From: Podospora comata
Lineage: Eukaryota; Ascomycota; Sordariomycetes; Sordariales; Podosporaceae
Reading direction: 5' to 3'
DNA length: 64,000 nucleotides
NCBI GenBank assembly: GCA_017354895.1
Contig: CP071494.1
Location: forward strand, 2,418,001 to 2,482,000
Shown: one piece after another, positions 38,801-48,805 of the stretch
Numbering within the stretch: position 1 is the stretch's first letter
Layout: every line of letters starts with the position of its first letter
The notes under the pieces: generated by a model
Told to the model about the DNA's origin: nothing
What the model saw: only the letters and a program-made list of their open reading frames with translations
Database searches by the model: none
Translations under genes and position numbers: made by a program

Positions 38801-40096
38801 CTGCAGCTGGTTGAGCTGCATAGGGTTGAGCTGCTGACCAGGGAACATGCCGGGGACCATCATCTGCCCAGGGAGCTGCATCAGCTGAGGCTGGCCAGCA
38901 TACTGGAAAGCGCCTAGACCAGAGATGGACTGGTGGTTGATGGACCCGCGGCTGCGATGGCCCGGCTGGAACCCCTGGTTCTGACCGGCGCCGGCAGACT
39001 GGTCCTGGCCCTGATTTTGGTTCTGGCTCTGGTTGCGCCAGTTGCCATCAAAGTTCCGAGATCCAGTGCGGGCGTGACCTCCGCCAGCACCACCACCGCG
39101 GCGTTGGAGGTCGTCGCCAGAAAAGTTCATACCACCACCACGTCCTCCACGACCACCGGCGCCGACAGCCATGCTCTGGCTGCGGCCATGACCGCCGCCG
39201 CGACCGCCACGGAAGGAGGAACCTTGTGCGATCTGGCTGTCGGCTGGGGCAGCAACCGGAGCGGGCGCCGGGGCGGCACTAGCACCCTTTGCGTCGGTTT
39301 CTGTCTTTTCAGCAGAGCCCGAAGCACCAGGGGCGGGGAACTGGAAGCCGGAGGTGGTGCGCTTCTGCTGGGCGATTTCGGCGGCCTTCTTGGCGTCAGC
39401 GAGGGCAAGGGAGTGACGTCTCTGATGACCACCCCCGGCGCCGCCACCTCTACCACCACGGCCGCCAGCGTTTTCTCCTCTCTGGGCGGGTTGGAGGTTT
39501 TCAAAGTTGCCAAAGGCAGATCCCGAGGCTCCAGCGGAAGGGGCGGGAGGGGGGCCCCCCATACCCATGTTGGGAATAGCCGACTGATTACGGCGATGTG
39601 AGAGTGGCTGTGTGGGAGGGGCCAAGGACACATTTTGCTGTTGAAGCTGGTTCGGGAATTGGAAGCCGGTCTGCGGCGAAAGGTTGGGCATGGCCTGCTG
39701 GAGAGGGTTGAAGCCGCCTTGGCCCAGAGCCTGAGCGTTCTGCAACATGCCCATGTGCTGATAAGTAGCTTGGAGCTGCTGCTGCTGCTGTTGCAGCAGC
39801 TCGATTTGCTGCGCAATGGCCAGTTGTTCCACTGCGAAGAAAAACACATGTTAGCTTGGCTGTTTGTGGCTTGAGGTGATGGTTGGTGAGGGTGGTGATT
39901 GATGGATGGCAGAAAAGGGGCGAATTCAGGGGTAGCACTTACTGCCGGGATTCGCATACATGCTCATCAACGGGGTCAACTCCGAAGGGCTACGGCGATG
40001 GGCGATATGCAGACGGCGGCCGGTAGGGCCAGGCACACCTCCAGGCTGGGCCTGGGGTTGCTGTGATTGCTGCTGCTGCTGCTGCTGTTGATCCAT
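35819..40096 (-). CDS. ssd1: Ssd1/GUL-1: RNA-binding pseudonuclease, translational regulator of cell-wall mRNAs
   Basis: Three exons (40096-39943, 39831-35916, 35858-35819) encode 1,369 aa. The long middle frame reaches a TGA at once, but a typical 57-nt intron with GACTAAC branch joins a 40-nt last exon giving SPPCLTIRSLNPYAL, the usual Ssd1 end. The first exon has eight glutamines. Residues 1-400 are Gln/Gly/Arg-rich with five HxRxxS sites (Ser38, 135, 192, 271, 309) and two FQFP motifs (108-111, 214-217). These match the known Cbk1/COT1 NDR-kinase phosphosite and docking motifs. Cold-shock-like OB folds are followed by an RNB domain whose catalytic aspartate cluster is replaced by LDLESTAELGNGVHV, consistent with Ssd1 being an inactive nuclease. 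Yeast Ssd1 binds cell-wall mRNAs; N. crassa gul-1 suppresses cot-1. The leader is probably long. Confidence 0.95.
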
Positions 40097-42118
40097 TGCG
40101 ACTACTCAGGGGCTGAGGTGCGTGTGGATGGTGGGCAGACAGTGGACAGACGGACAAGGTATGGATGCACGTCGAGTGCGGTGCAAGTGTATGTTGTTGC
40201 GATATAAGCAAACGGACAGCGGGAGGCGGATGCAGACAGGAGTAGTCGATAATGGTCGGGTGTCGTCGTGTCGTTTTGGGTTGTTGCGTTGCTGCGGCGT
40301 TGTTGTTGCTGTTGCTGAGCTGTGCGCTGTTCTTTTTGGGGGTTTGGTTTGTGAATGTGGAGATGTCGCCCACGGACGCTGCGGTTGGCAGAGGCAGAAA
40401 CAGTTTTTTGAATTTCGAGTCCAAATGGGTTAATGAAAGATTGAAAAATGCGTCGAGCTTTGGGGGAGGGAGTGTGGGAGTGGGAGAGGTAGAGAGGGCT
40501 TGGTGTGTGAGAGCTGCGATAGCTGTTCGAGCGAAGCCTGAAGAGGGGACGGGGGAAGAGAGAGAGGTAGAGGGGAGGTCGGGGCAAGGAGGGTGCGATT
40601 GGGAAGACGGGAACCCGGAGGTCGTTGATGACGATGAAGCGAGACAAGAGACAGACAACCTGCTGGAAGAGACAGTGGAAAGGAAAAGGAAGGATGCTCC
40701 AGGGCGATGGCACAGTGCTTTTGGGTGGCTTCGAGGGGGGAGGGTGTGCTGTGGCAGCTACCGAAAGGGTAAGGAAAGTGGGGTTGCCCAGTGCCACGGC
40801 CAGCAAATCCGAATTGAAGGCGTGACGCACCAGCGGCGTCCCCAAGCTACCGTCCCACTATTCAACCCCTGCTCAAGCAAAGACGGATGCAGCCAGAGGC
40901 CAATGGGCTCCATTCTCCTGCAGCCGATGGGGAGCTTCACTTCTCTTTCTACCACCTCACCACTCTGACCGACACTTTCTTCCTAATGATCTGAACAACC
41001 TGGAAGAATATAAATTGTCTTGTGGCTGTGGTGAAGCCCTCTCTGTTTCAACCCTCTCCGAGCTTGAAGATATCAGGTTACAGGTAGGTGAGCAAAGAGG
41101 GGAACCTGGCTTTTTCTTCTAATCTGGGCATTGCGGGGGGGCGAGACGCACGCACGGCTGTTTTGTGGGACTGGCTTTTCGTCTACAACCTCCTCCCAAC
41201 TGACAGCTCGGGGACAATCATTGACTGGCAAGACCTGTTCTGATGAACCAGGCTGAGGCGGCACGGTGTTTGGTTGGAGCTGTCAGAACTGTCGAGCTAG
41301 CCCTTGATGCTGCGTCCAGTCCAGAGCTCTGACTGTCAACTTGTTGCGGCACGAAACCAACATTTTCGGCAGTGTTGGAAGAGATGGACAGGAATAGCTA
41401 AAACATTGCATCCGGATAGTCATTTGCCCTGCTACTGCTAAATAAAGAGATACATACGATGGCTTTGATCACATCTTTTTGCTGATACCAGACTACAGGG
41501 TGGATTGCAATCTGTCTTGATGGAGCCTCTGAGTTCTAGATCTGTGAAACTGTTTTGATAAGCTCCGATATGTGGCTCCAACTGTTTGTTCCATTGGAGT
41601 CCCGGCCCAGCTCTTGGAGACGCTGCACAGCTGGAAGCTCCAAACCTTGGGCGACGTTGAAGCCTGGAGACTCGTACCCGTCGTTCGGAATTATCCACAA
41701 CACCCGATGTCTTTCTTGTCCCCGCTGATCGCTAGCCTAGTTACATCCAATGCCCCGATTGAGATGCGGCTATGTCTCAATGTCCAACAGGAGCAAGAGC
41801 AAGAGCAAGAGCAAGAGGTGGCTGTCAAGGAGCAAGGTAGCAAAGAAGGGTTAGGGTTGAACGACATTGCTTTGTTGGGCAACCCAAAGCAGATCATCTG
41901 CTGCAGGGATCATCTTGGAGCAGGAAAAAGTTAGACACCAGGAGGGTGCATCTAACCCCGCGACTTTCTTGATTCGCGGTTCACGGTTCAGCAAAAGAAC
42001 AATCAACGTCGCGACATTGACCACCTGTTTTCCCGCGCAACACATCCACCCTGCCGGATCTCTTGATCGACGCCTTACAAGCCATAAGCCGGGCGCGTCC
42101 CAGCAACAAAACGGCACG
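40097..42118. other. Divergent promoter region SSD1 / GLE1
   Basis: 2.0 kb between head-to-head genes. Open frames up to about 240 codons occur on both strands around 40.1-40.9 kb but show no conserved family and probably reflect the composition of a long SSD1 leader. A GAGCAA hexamer repeat lies at about 41790-41817. Confidence 0.5.
41790..41817. repeat. GAGCAA hexanucleotide repeat
   Basis: Four to five tandem GAGCAA units about 300 bp upstream of the GLE1 start. Confidence 0.8.
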
Positions 42119-43814
42119 ATGCAGCGAGCATCTCCCTCGCCAGCGCGGAGCTACGATGTCGCCAGCCCTCACCGAGCCGATCTCGCAGAAATCTTCAACC
42201 AAGACAGGAACTCGCCGGCGCGTCACAGGCAAATCCTCGAGACCTCAAGACAAGAACATACCAGAATTCGAGAGGAGGCCGAAAGGGTGCTGCAAGAGGC
42301 TCGTCTGAAGGAGGAAAGAGACCGAGTCCTCGAACAGAGAAGAAAAGAGGAAGAGAGGATCAAAACCGAGCAGGAATTAGCTGCCGAGCGCGTCAGATTA
42401 AACGAACTCAAGGCGAAAAAGATCGAGATTCCCCCGTTACTACCAGATCCTGAACCACCAAAGCCAGCCCCAAAGCCCACTCCACCAGCAGCTGTTCCTC
42501 CAGCCAACAAAGTCGATGAACCAAAGCCGACTTCCGTACTCAATGGAGCCGGTCCGTTCGGGTCAACAGCACCCACAGCACAGCCATCATCAGGCTTGTT
42601 TGCTGCCAAGGCGCCTCCAGCCCCGACACCATCACCATTACCACCAGTACCCGCAGTAGCACCAGCTGCTAAGCCAGCAAATTCAGTCCTCGGCATCGGA
42701 GGGTTGCTTAATGGGACCAGCCAGACCAATGGTACGGCTGGGACAACAGGGGCAGTACCGGCAGCGCCTCCAGTAGCTCCAACGGCTCCAGCGGTACCAA
42801 CCATCGACAGATATACCGTGATCCACAAGAACCTGAAAGGCCTGCGGAAGATGATGGCAGAACAGGCCAAGACCAACCGGGCCCTGAAAGAGAGAATGGG
42901 AGATATGAGGAGAGAACTCAGAAAGTGTATAGGCCAGCTTTCTGCGGGAGCTCCTGGTGTGAACCGGTCGCAGGCACGTACACCAAGGCGGGGACCTTGT
43001 CTCAAAATTCGTTTTATGCTAACCGTGTAAACAGCAAACAAAAATTACTGATTTATTGCGCGAGGCACTGGCGAACCAGGTTCAGTCACAGCTCATTGAC
43101 CCGTCAGACTATGTCTTTGAGCCAAGACAACCCGTCGAAGGAGCAGCACGCAACGAGCCAGCACTGCCTTCGCTGTTCATCTACCTCCTCAACATCTTCA
43201 GCAAAGGCGCCATCTCGCAGTTCATCAACGAAGCCTCAGCGCGACCAGAGACAGCTGACCCGGTAGGCGTCTGTGTAGCCGCTACAATCTCAGAACCGGA
43301 CTTTCTCTGGCGAGGAAGATCAATGATTGACATTTTGCTGGCCAAGTTCAGGATAGTCTGCCCAGTCCTGTTCGGCTACCGAGGAAGCGAAAAGACCGAG
43401 CAAGGGCGAGCAAGACTTGGGTGGTGGAAAGACAGCGGGCGATGGATTGGTGAGCAACAACACATGGACCGGATGACGGGTCTCGGTGCCGGGTTCGCTG
43501 CCATCTCCCTCCGCAAGTTTGCCGCGTCCAAGAAGCAAAATCCGTATCCGGCTCGGCATTACTGGACCGCCATGGCGCGTATAGTGAACACGCCGGCGGT
43601 TGAGATCAGCAACACGCAGTGTATCGTCCTGAAAGCCATGATTGAGAACTACGAAGGGAAATTCATCGACGCGTACGGCAGCGCCGCGGTTGTCGCTCTG
43701 CGGACGGCCCTCGTCGAGTTCCCTGCTAGAGCGCCGACAAAGGGTGCGGCGGTCCACTCGCTTGAAGTGTTGGCTACACTACTTAAGAAGAACACCGGGT
43801 TGACATTGGGATAG
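42119..43814 (+). CDS. gle1: GLE1 mRNA-export factor of the nuclear pore
   Basis: Two exons encode about 544 aa, close to yeast Gle1 (538 aa). Exon 1 is 42119-42973 (or to 42958) and exon 2 is 43035-43814. Gle1 sits on the cytoplasmic face of the nuclear pore and, with inositol hexakisphosphate, activates the DEAD-box helicase Dbp5 to release exported mRNPs. Residues 28-110 are a charged coiled coil (Glu/Arg-rich), residues 115-220 a Pro/Ala-rich linker, and from about residue 230 the GLE1 helical domain (DRYTVIHKNLKGLRKMMAEQ.., LPSLFIYLLNIFSKGAISQFI, GFAAISLRKFA). The intron acceptor is clear (CTAACC branch, ACAG at 43034). The donor is either GC at 42974 (CAG/GCACGT) or GT at 42959 (GGT/GTGAAC); both keep the frame and differ by five residues. 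The start is the first ATG before the coiled coil. Confidence 0.93.
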
Positions 43815-44217
43815 AAACTGCGGTGGAACCAGAGGGTTCTTTAGAGTGGGGGCTGAGTGAGTTTTGGCGTGTATTAATACCCAGCGGCTGAAAAGAATAT
43901 AACTCGGGGAATGGGAAAGGGTCAGCATACAAATTTATCATGATATTGCTGGGTGGGAAGTTGTGTTGGGGGGAAAATGTTTGGTTAGCGGTTTGGATTG
44001 GCTCAGGTTGAACCATTCTGTAACAGCGTGTGTGTTGTCTAAATACCCTACAAGTGTATAACACAACTCCTAAATAACAAATACCGTCCCCAAACGCCGT
44101 ATAAACATCGCTGTGACAAGAACCGTAGTCAAGTCCCGTATATCTACGCTGATCATGTGCAAGAACTCCCTGTCTTCCCAAAAAACCAAGTGCCCTACCC
44201 ACCTCAATCAAAACACC
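43815..44217. other. Convergent 3' ends of GLE1 and the Tlg1-like SNARE
   Basis: 403 bp shared 3' flank of two tail-to-tail genes. No further gene was seen. Confidence 0.55.
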
Positions 44218-44999
44218 CTATAGAATTAACAGTATCACCAACAAAATCACCAAAACCAATATCAGCACCCCGATACAACAACTACTCAGCGTATCTTCAT
44301 TCCTCTTCAGGACGTACTTCATCTTGTCCATCCCCGTCTGCAACCTCCCCCCTACCCTATCCGCCAAACCATCCACCACCTCCAACATCTCGGCCTGCTC
44401 CTCCAGCTCCCGCCCCATACTATCCGCCTGCCGCCGCAGATTGCCCACTGTTTGGAAGACTCCGTCCAAATGCTGATCCTGCTCCCGCATCATCATGACC
44501 TGCTGCTCTTGCTCAAACTGAGCGGCGTAGTCCTCCCCCCTTTCGGGATTGTCAAGATCGGCGAAGGAGGATGGGTCTGGGAGACTGCTGGAGGTCTTGG
44601 AGAGCTCCTCGCGCATGTCGTCGATTTCATTGCCTACTTCCTGCACGAGGCGTTTGCGGCGGGTGATTTCTGTTGGGGAGAGGTTGAAGTGGGAGGGGTT
44701 GGTTTCGATTGCGCGGATGGAGGCGAGGAGGTCGGATAGGTCTTCGGAGAGGGATTCGAGGGAGGACTGGAGTTCGGCGCGGGCGGAGATGAGTTCTGGG
44801 GATGGGGTGGTGGTGGTGGAGGAGGAGAGGGAGCGGATGCGGAGGTAGGAGGTGAAGAGGGGGCGGGTGGTTTGGAGTTGGGTGAGGACATCTCTGTGTG
44901 TATGTTGTCAGATGAAAGGCGGCGTGGTATGTGTAGGGGGAGGGGGGCATACTGTTGGACTTGGAGGAAGGGGTCCTCTTCACTAGTCGAGGACATCAT
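44218..44999 (-). CDS. tlg1: Tlg1 / syntaxin-6-type Qc-SNARE
   Basis: Exons 44999-44953 and 44893-44218 encode 240 aa; the 59-nt intron splits a Gln codon. The N-terminal region (residues 10-100) is a syntaxin-6-like helical bundle (DPFLQVQQDVLTQLQ.., ELQSSLESLSEDLSDLLASIRAIE). The SNARE helix covers about 150-210 (REQDQHLDGVFQTVGNLRRQADSMGRELEEQAEML), with the zero-layer glutamine in ELEEQ. A tail anchor of about 20 Leu/Val/Ile residues ends the protein, and paired cysteines just before it are possible palmitoylation sites, as in yeast Tlg1. Tlg1 drives fusion of endosome-derived vesicles with the trans-Golgi, the same recycling route as recyclin-1 in this window. The start at 44999 precedes a second ATG by one codon. 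Confidence 0.93.
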
Positions 45000-45330
45000 T
45001 TTGAATGGTTGGGATTGGGACTGCGCCGGAGGTTATGGGATTGGTGGCATTTGATTTTAGAGAGGGATAGAATTGTTATATAGGATGCCTTGAAGTCTTG
45101 CGACGAGTTGTGGACTTATTAAAAAAAGTCGAGATGTGTTTGCTGGTAAACCTTGAAGGATGACGTTTGCTCTGTTCTGCTCTGTTCTGCGCCAAAGAGG
45201 TGCCTGTTCACATCTCCAGTTCCCTGCACGCGCGTCTCTACATTCACGCCTGGTGTCCAGCTGCCGGATTGGAGAGACCCAGATTCCAATTCAACGCTAT
45301 CCCCTTTGCGTCACGGGACTGGATGGATTA

Positions 45331-45846
45331 GAGCCTTGGCTGCGCAACGGCATGGTTTTCTCCTATATACTGGCATGCTAACCGTATCCAGAATAAGTCC
45401 CCAGGGCTTGAGTTTTCCAACATAAAAAGGTCTGCAAAACACAGGTAAAAACAGGTTCTTACCGTGCACTTTATCTCTTCCACACGTCTCGGAAAACTCT
45501 GGAAGGCCCACGTATAGATAGTCGTGTCAAAATTCACAGGGCCATCAGAGCCATCGAGCCATCAGAGCCGCTAGGGCCGGCCGTCAAAGCCGTCAGCGCC
45601 GTCAGGGCTATGGCTGTGAGGTTAGCGATGGCTTCGCCCTACGTGGGTAGTGGTAGTAGTGGTAGTGGTTTGGTTTAAAGAAATTAACATTCAAATTTAG
45701 GAAGGGTAGACTTACATATTGAGACCTACTTCTGTGCAGTGTTTTTGGTTTAAACCGATGTCAGGAATCTCTCGTGGACCTTTTGGCCAGGTCTGGTTAG
45801 CTTGCCGGTATATAGGAGAAAATCATGCCGTCGCGCAGCCGGGCTC
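45331..45846. repeat. Diverged inverted repeat pair (~53-bp arms)
   Basis: Arm 1 (45331-45383) and the reverse complement of arm 2 (45795-45846) align over about 53 bp with roughly five mismatches and one indel, sharing the stretch TTTTCTCCTATATA. Most mismatches are transitions. The arms enclose about 410 bp. This could be a MITE-like or other small element, or an inverted duplication. No target-site duplication was clear. Confidence 0.6.
45541..45608. repeat. 9-bp minisatellite GCC(A/G)TCAGN
   Basis: About seven imperfect units of 8-13 bp, lying between the arms of the inverted repeat. Confidence 0.65.
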
Positions 45847-46158
45847 GATGAGTTGGTCCCCTCGCCCCCATCCATTGCCCCGCACTCTCAACCACTCACC
45901 TCGCTGTCCCGCCTCAAACCCCCCTGAAGACACCCCCTGTAAACCCGCCCCCCCAAGCTCGGCTCTCACCTGCCGCAAGCCTAAGTTGAAACAGAAACGT
46001 AGCTTCAACTGATCGAGGTGGCAGCAACAACAGTCCGAGTTCTGGACTTCTCATTTATTTTCTCTTTTTTCCCCTTCCCCCGCATTCTTGTCTTCAATTG
46101 ATTCATTCTTCCAATTCTCTCTCCCTCACAGAAACACACCTCACAGAAGCAAGACACA

Positions 46159-46904
46159 ATGTTCAGCCTCAAGCGGGTCGTCCTGACCGCCACCGCCCTC
46201 CTGGGTGTGTCGATGGTTGCTTTCTCCCAGGTTGCTGAGGCTGCCAAGGGCCCCAAGATCACCCACAAGGTCTACTTCGACATCACCCACGGTGATGAGC
46301 CCCTCGGCCGCATCGTCATGGGTCTCTACGGCAAGACCGTCCCCAAGACCGCTGAGAACTTCCGCGCTCTTGCCACTGGCGAGAAGGGCTTCGGTTATGA
46401 GGGGTCTACCTTCCACCGTGTTATCAAGCAGTTTATGATCCAGGGTGGTGACTTCACCAAGGGTGATGACACTGGCGGCAAGTCCAGTAAGTGTTTTCCG
46501 ATTGTTTCTTGAGAATGCGACATGGTGTACTGACTAGAATCGCAGTCTACGGCGAAAAGTTTGCCGATGAGAACTTCAAGCTCAAGCACACCAAGAAGGG
46601 CATTCTCTCCATGGCCAACGCCGGAAAGGACACCAACGGCTCCCAGTTCTTCATCACCACTGTTGTTACTTCGTACGTTGAACCTGTCCGAAAATACTTT
46701 GGAAGGAGCTTTGACTAACAAGTCCCCTGCAGCTGGCTCGATGGCCGCCACGTCGTCTTCGGCGAGGTCCTCGAGGGCTACGATATCGTCGAGAAGATCG
46801 AGAACGTCAAGACCCAGCCTGGTGACAAGCCCGAGAAGACGGTCAAGATCGCCAAGTCCGGCGAGCTGGAGGTCCCCGAAGAAGGTATCCACGTGGAACT
46901 CTAA
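46159..46904 (+). CDS. cypB: Secretory cyclophilin B (peptidyl-prolyl cis-trans isomerase)
   Basis: Exons 46159-46486, 46546-46672 and 46733-46904 encode 208 aa; introns are 59 and 60 nt. It catalyses proline isomerisation during folding in the ER. Residues 1-28 are a signal peptide ([20 protein letters not shown]). The cyclophilin core carries the active-site segments [16 protein letters not shown] and [16 protein letters not shown] and the cyclosporin-binding Trp in [12 protein letters not shown]. This form ends HVEL, which resembles the HDEL/HxEL ER retrieval signals of fungal CypB. A usable donor (GAAG/GTATCC at 46885) lies 20 nt before the stop. Splicing from it to 47204 gives a longer membrane-anchored form, listed separately. 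The strong C/G codon bias suggests high expression. Confidence 0.95.
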
Positions 46905-47203
46905 ACACAGCGTTATTCTTTACATATACCCTTTTTTACTTTCATTCTTAGTGCCGTCCGTGTGCCCAGGTTTTGCTGTGCTCCTCATCCGCACCTTGTT
47001 TGCTGACCGGGGATGTCTTTGCGTACCCAGGCCACGACGACCAAGATGAAAATCGAGAAACTATCACCTTTGGAGTTCACAAGGCCGATATGAAGGATAT
47101 TTCGTCATGAGATTACACACACACACGAAGCAAAAAGACATGAAATTGATGAAAAAAACACGAGTGCTGATTTATGGGCTTTTGTTCCATTGCGTTCTTG
47201 CAG

Positions 47204-47391
47204 ACTTGGATGATGACTCTGCAGAGGTCACCGACGACGTTTATCCGACCGCCCCGATCGAGAGCAGCGGTTGGGCCATCTGTGGCAAGTTTTTTGTCTT
47301 TGCCGCTGTGGTGGCTTCTGTTGTTGGCTATCTTCGCCAACGCCACACGCAAAAGTCTAAGAAGGCTCGTTATGAGAAGAGCTTGGCGTAG
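47204..47391 (+). CDS. cypB: Probable alternative last exon of cyclophilin B with a transmembrane tail
   Basis: After the acceptor TTCTTGCAG at 47203 (CTGAT branch upstream) an open frame runs to 47391. Joined in phase to the donor at 46885 it replaces GIHVEL with about 62 residues and gives a 264-aa protein: an acidic linker (DLDDDSAEVTDDVYPTAPIE), one hydrophobic span (AICGKFFVFAAVVASVVGYL) and a basic cytosolic tail (KKARYEKSLA). That is the expected order for a type I membrane anchor. The intron would be 319 nt, long for this genome; weaker acceptors at 46951 and 47030 open only short tails. The phase match, the membrane span and the basic tail argue for real coding. Whether one or both forms are made cannot be told from DNA. 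Confidence 0.6.
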
Positions 47392-47777
47392 AGAGGATCG
47401 TAGGATTAGTGGGGAGCTGGGTCTGAATAGGTATTCCTTCGTGGGAGACATGACAAGCTGTAGAATAAACTTGGTGAACTTTATAGGCCGAGAGCAACAA
47501 TTGCTCTGGTCGTAGTCTCAGCATGGTGCTGCTTGTTCTTATTCACTTCATGATTTCGGTTTACATGCATCACGTGGGCACCCCCGTTTCAAGCATCTTA
47601 AATTTTTGGGCTTGTCTATCAACCAAAGCACTCACTCATACATACACACTCACACTCACAACTTAATTCTCCACGACCACATCTAACGACCACGTTTGAT
47701 AGATACCCGAAACCCGTTTTCTTGGCCGAACGTTACCCCTTTCACCACCGGGTCATTTGGAAAAGAAAACAGCCAAA
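47392..47777. other. Intergenic: cyclophilin 3' flank and TRM112 promoter
   Basis: 386 bp between two plus-strand genes. CA-rich tracts (CACTCACTCATACATACACACTCACAC) precede the TRM112 start. No gene was seen. Confidence 0.55.
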
Positions 47778-48232
47778 ATGAAACTCCTCACCCTCAACTT
47801 CCTCACCTGCGCCGTAAAAACCTGCAAGTCCTCCTCGGACTCGTTCCCCCTCCACCCAAAGGACGCCGAGCTCGCCTCGGACGACGTCGAGGTCAACCCG
47901 GAGCTGCTGGTCAACTTGCTTCCGAGGCTGGACTGGAAGGCGCTCAAGACGACGTCCGCAGAGGTATTTCTCCCCTCATGCATCTATCCGGTATAAGACA
48001 AAACTTCAACCATACTGACAGTGAGTGTGTATAGCTCGGCTTCCCCCAACTCCCAGACTCCCCACCAACCATCGAACAACTCCAATCAGACGACAAGTTG
48101 TTGAAAGACCTGCACTCGCTGCTCATGGAGACGAACCTAATGGAGGGCAAGCTCGTCTGCGGGGTGTGCGGCCATGAGTATGCCGTTCGGGAGGGGATTC
48201 CCAACTTTTTGCTGCCGAGTCATTTGGTTTGA
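47778..48232 (+). CDS. trm112: Trm112, activator subunit of tRNA, rRNA and eRF1 methyltransferases
   Basis: Exons 47778-47963 and 48035-48232 encode 127 aa, the usual size. Trm112 has no catalysis of its own. It binds and stabilises Trm9, Trm11, Mtq2 and Bud23, linking tRNA modification, release-factor methylation and 18S rRNA methylation. The N-terminal MKLLTLNFLTCAVKTC and C-terminal VCGVCGHEYAVREGIPNFLLP hold the cysteines of the zinc-binding domain. The IPNFLLP segment is the conserved partner-binding end. The 71-nt intron is phase 0. The start fits the conserved MKLLT opening. Confidence 0.95.
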
Positions 48233-48805
48233 AGTTTCTTCTTTTGGGTGGACGGACAGTTTGAGGAAGAGCGGGATCGATATTGGGAGGGAAAGGCAAA
48301 AAATCACGATTGGGCCCGGAAAAATCGGTGCATATGGTAGAGAAAATAGCTGTTTGCTTGTGGAATGTGATGGCATATGGGATGGTGGTTAGGTTGTTCA
48401 TCTTGTTGATACCAAAAAAAAAAAAAAGGTTCTGAAACACAACCTTTTCCTGATTTTATCATTGATTACTGGGAAAGACTCGTTACTTCAAAAGTCAATG
48501 TGCAATTCCTACTCTCATTCTCGGTTGTCACTGATACCAACCATATTCAGACAAGAACCTAGTATGAAAATGCCACAATTATGCCCTCGCCCAAGCCATT
48601 CCCAACTATCATAACTCCGTCCAGGCCAACAAAATGTAGGCCCTAAAGTAATAAACAAGACCAAAAAAGGAAAACGACGAAACATATCTATGCTACAAGA
48701 GTTACACAGTTCTTCCAATACAGCCCATCCATCCATCCATCCATCCTCCCTTCTTCATTCACAGTCATACCCATACACACACACCCGCACTTACGCCCAG
48801 TATGT
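48233..48805. other. Convergent 3' ends of TRM112 and BIG1
   Basis: 573 bp of shared 3' flank with an A13 run near 48415 and an ATCC run near 48727-48745. No gene was seen. Confidence 0.55.

Larger units (their letters stand above)
45000..46158. other. Divergent region TLG1 / cyclophilin B with repeats
   Basis: 1.16 kb between head-to-head genes. It holds an inverted repeat pair (45331-45383 and 45795-45846) and a 9-bp minisatellite (45541-45608), probably a degenerate inserted element. The promoters should lie at the two edges. No coding gene was seen. Confidence 0.55.

Noticed and set aside
36095-38917. A 940-codon open frame on the plus strand opposite SSD1
   Set aside because: It is antisense to well-recognised SSD1 domains. 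Its Leu/Val/Gly-rich sequence is what the reverse of Glu/Asp/Lys/Ala codons with C/G third positions gives.
40122-40968. Frames up to about 247 codons on both strands upstream of SSD1
   Set aside because: Neither strand shows conserved motifs, and the long SSD1 leader is a simpler explanation.
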